Assembly (NCBI GenBank): GCA_964480635.1 | Contig: CAYZQE010000066.1 | Span: 1 to 13,290, forward strand | Origin: CAYZQE01 sp964480635 | Lineage (GTDB): Bacteria; Pseudomonadota; Gammaproteobacteria; GCA-001735895 | DNA length: 13,290 nt | Direction: 5' to 3' | Shown here: positions 12,825-13,290 of the stretch, one piece after another | Numbering within the stretch: the stretch's first letter is position 1 | How the letters are laid out: each line of letters begins with the position of its first letter | Notes under the pieces: generated by a model | Seen by the model: only the letters and a program-made list of their open reading frames with translations | What the model was told of the DNA's origin: nothing | The model's database searches: none | Made by a program: the position numbers and the translations under genes

Positions 12825-13290
12825 TTAACTGTCATTTGCTAGGTCCAATTGCCTTAATTTAATTTTATCTATAAAAACAGCTCTTAATACCATTAAAAAC
12901 GCGATAAAACCAGCCATAAAAACCAGCAACATAAACGATAGCTTTTTACTTAAACCCACTGGTTTTTGAGACACAGCTGGCTCTGCAACCATACGCGTTA
13001 GATTATAATTATCTAATTCAGTTTTTAGTTCAATAATACTTTGCTTTTGCTTCGCAACTTCATTATTAGTATGAAACTTCGTCTTTTCTATATTTAATTC
13101 TATTTTGTCTATGGATAACTGCTGTTGAGCTATATCTAATTCATTGACAAGCGTCAATTCTTTAAGTTTTTCGTCTAAAATTGCAATGTCATTTTGCTGA
13201 TTTATTTGGTCAACAGCATTGCTATTTAATTCAGCATTTAGGGTGGAGCGTTCATTTTTTAAGCCCACATAATAACGCTCTTCTAGCGTT
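12825..13290 (-). CDS. Wzz-type polysaccharide chain-length determinant, C-terminal part (runs off the window)
   Basis: The reading frame is open to the window edge, so this is a partial gene of which about 154 C-terminal residues are seen. A long charged, glutamine- and leucine-rich coiled coil (about the first 95 residues) is followed by a proline-containing stretch (MVAEPAVSQKPVG), one membrane helix (SFMLLVFMAGFIAFLMVLRA) and a short basic cytoplasmic tail. This order is the C-terminal half of Wzz/polysaccharide co-polymerases, which sit in the inner membrane and set the length of O-antigen or exopolysaccharide chains. No kinase domain follows the helix, so it is a Wzz-like rather than a BY-kinase form. 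Its stop lies three bases before the phoH ATG, so the two share a message. In related genomes miaB often sits upstream of phoH; this gene is unexpected here. Confidence 0.7.
   Translation of the reverse strand, partial: TLEERYYVGLKNERSTLNAELNSNAVDQINQQNDIAILDEKLKELTLVNELDIAQQQLSIDKIELNIEKTKFHTNNEVAKQKQSIIELKTELDNYNLTRMVAEPAVSQKPVGLSKKLSFMLLVFMAGFIAFLMVLRAVFIDKIKLRQLDLANDS

Noticed and set aside
12117..13290. Wzz-like gene plus P-loop ATPase as a bacterial tyrosine kinase (Wzc/CpsD-like)
   Set aside because: The ATPase has unmistakable PhoH/YbeZ motifs and neighbours, not BY-kinase Walker A' or a tyrosine-rich tail; the adjacency is positional only.
1..13290. Insertion sequences, CRISPR arrays, tRNA or rRNA genes
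   Set aside because: No transposase motifs, regularly spaced repeats or tRNA/rRNA signatures were seen on reading either strand.

Overview
The window reads as a moderately AT-rich gammaproteobacterial chromosome. The evidence is the ybeZ(phoH)-ybeY-ybeX(corC)-lnt block together with leuS-lptE, an arrangement typical of that class. LeuS, Lnt, YbeY and PhoH all look like good gammaproteobacterial orthologues. I cannot name a genus from the sequence alone.

Layout. One gene lies on the + strand: a YcgR-like PilZ protein (108-767). Everything else is on the - strand and is read from right to left. At the right edge is the C-terminal part of a Wzz-type polysaccharide chain-length protein. Next come phoH (lacking its usual N-terminal domain), ybeY, an inserted antitoxin/PIN-toxin pair, corC, lnt, a 160-base gap with a plausible promoter, leuS and lptE. 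An 85-base gap follows, then a four-gene envelope module: a membrane-anchored Sel1/TPR-like protein, a secreted SH3-like + von Willebrand A protein, an ABC ATPase and an FtsX/LolC-type permease. The permease converges on the PilZ gene with only 30 bases between stop codons.

How the genes fit together. PhoH, YbeY and CorC are ribosome/RNA-quality and ion-homeostasis proteins. Lnt finishes lipoproteins and LptE is a lipoprotein of the LPS-export machine. The left-hand module is the most interesting part. Its vWA protein resembles the periplasmic half of the type VI secretion kinase PpkA, and its ATPase/permease pair has the architecture of TagT/TagS, the ABC pair that acts with PpkA. No kinase, phosphatase or secretion structural gene is visible here, so this may be a stand-alone envelope-sensing module. 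It occupies the place after lptE where holA is usually found.

Other points of note. The toxin-antitoxin pair has its own near-consensus promoter, whose -10 element runs into a perfect 12-bp inverted repeat just upstream of the antitoxin. PhoH starts two codons after the Wzz-like gene stops, in the same frame, and lacks roughly 110 residues of the usual N-terminal region. No tRNA, rRNA, CRISPR array or insertion sequence was seen, and no intergenic stretch exceeds 300 bases.
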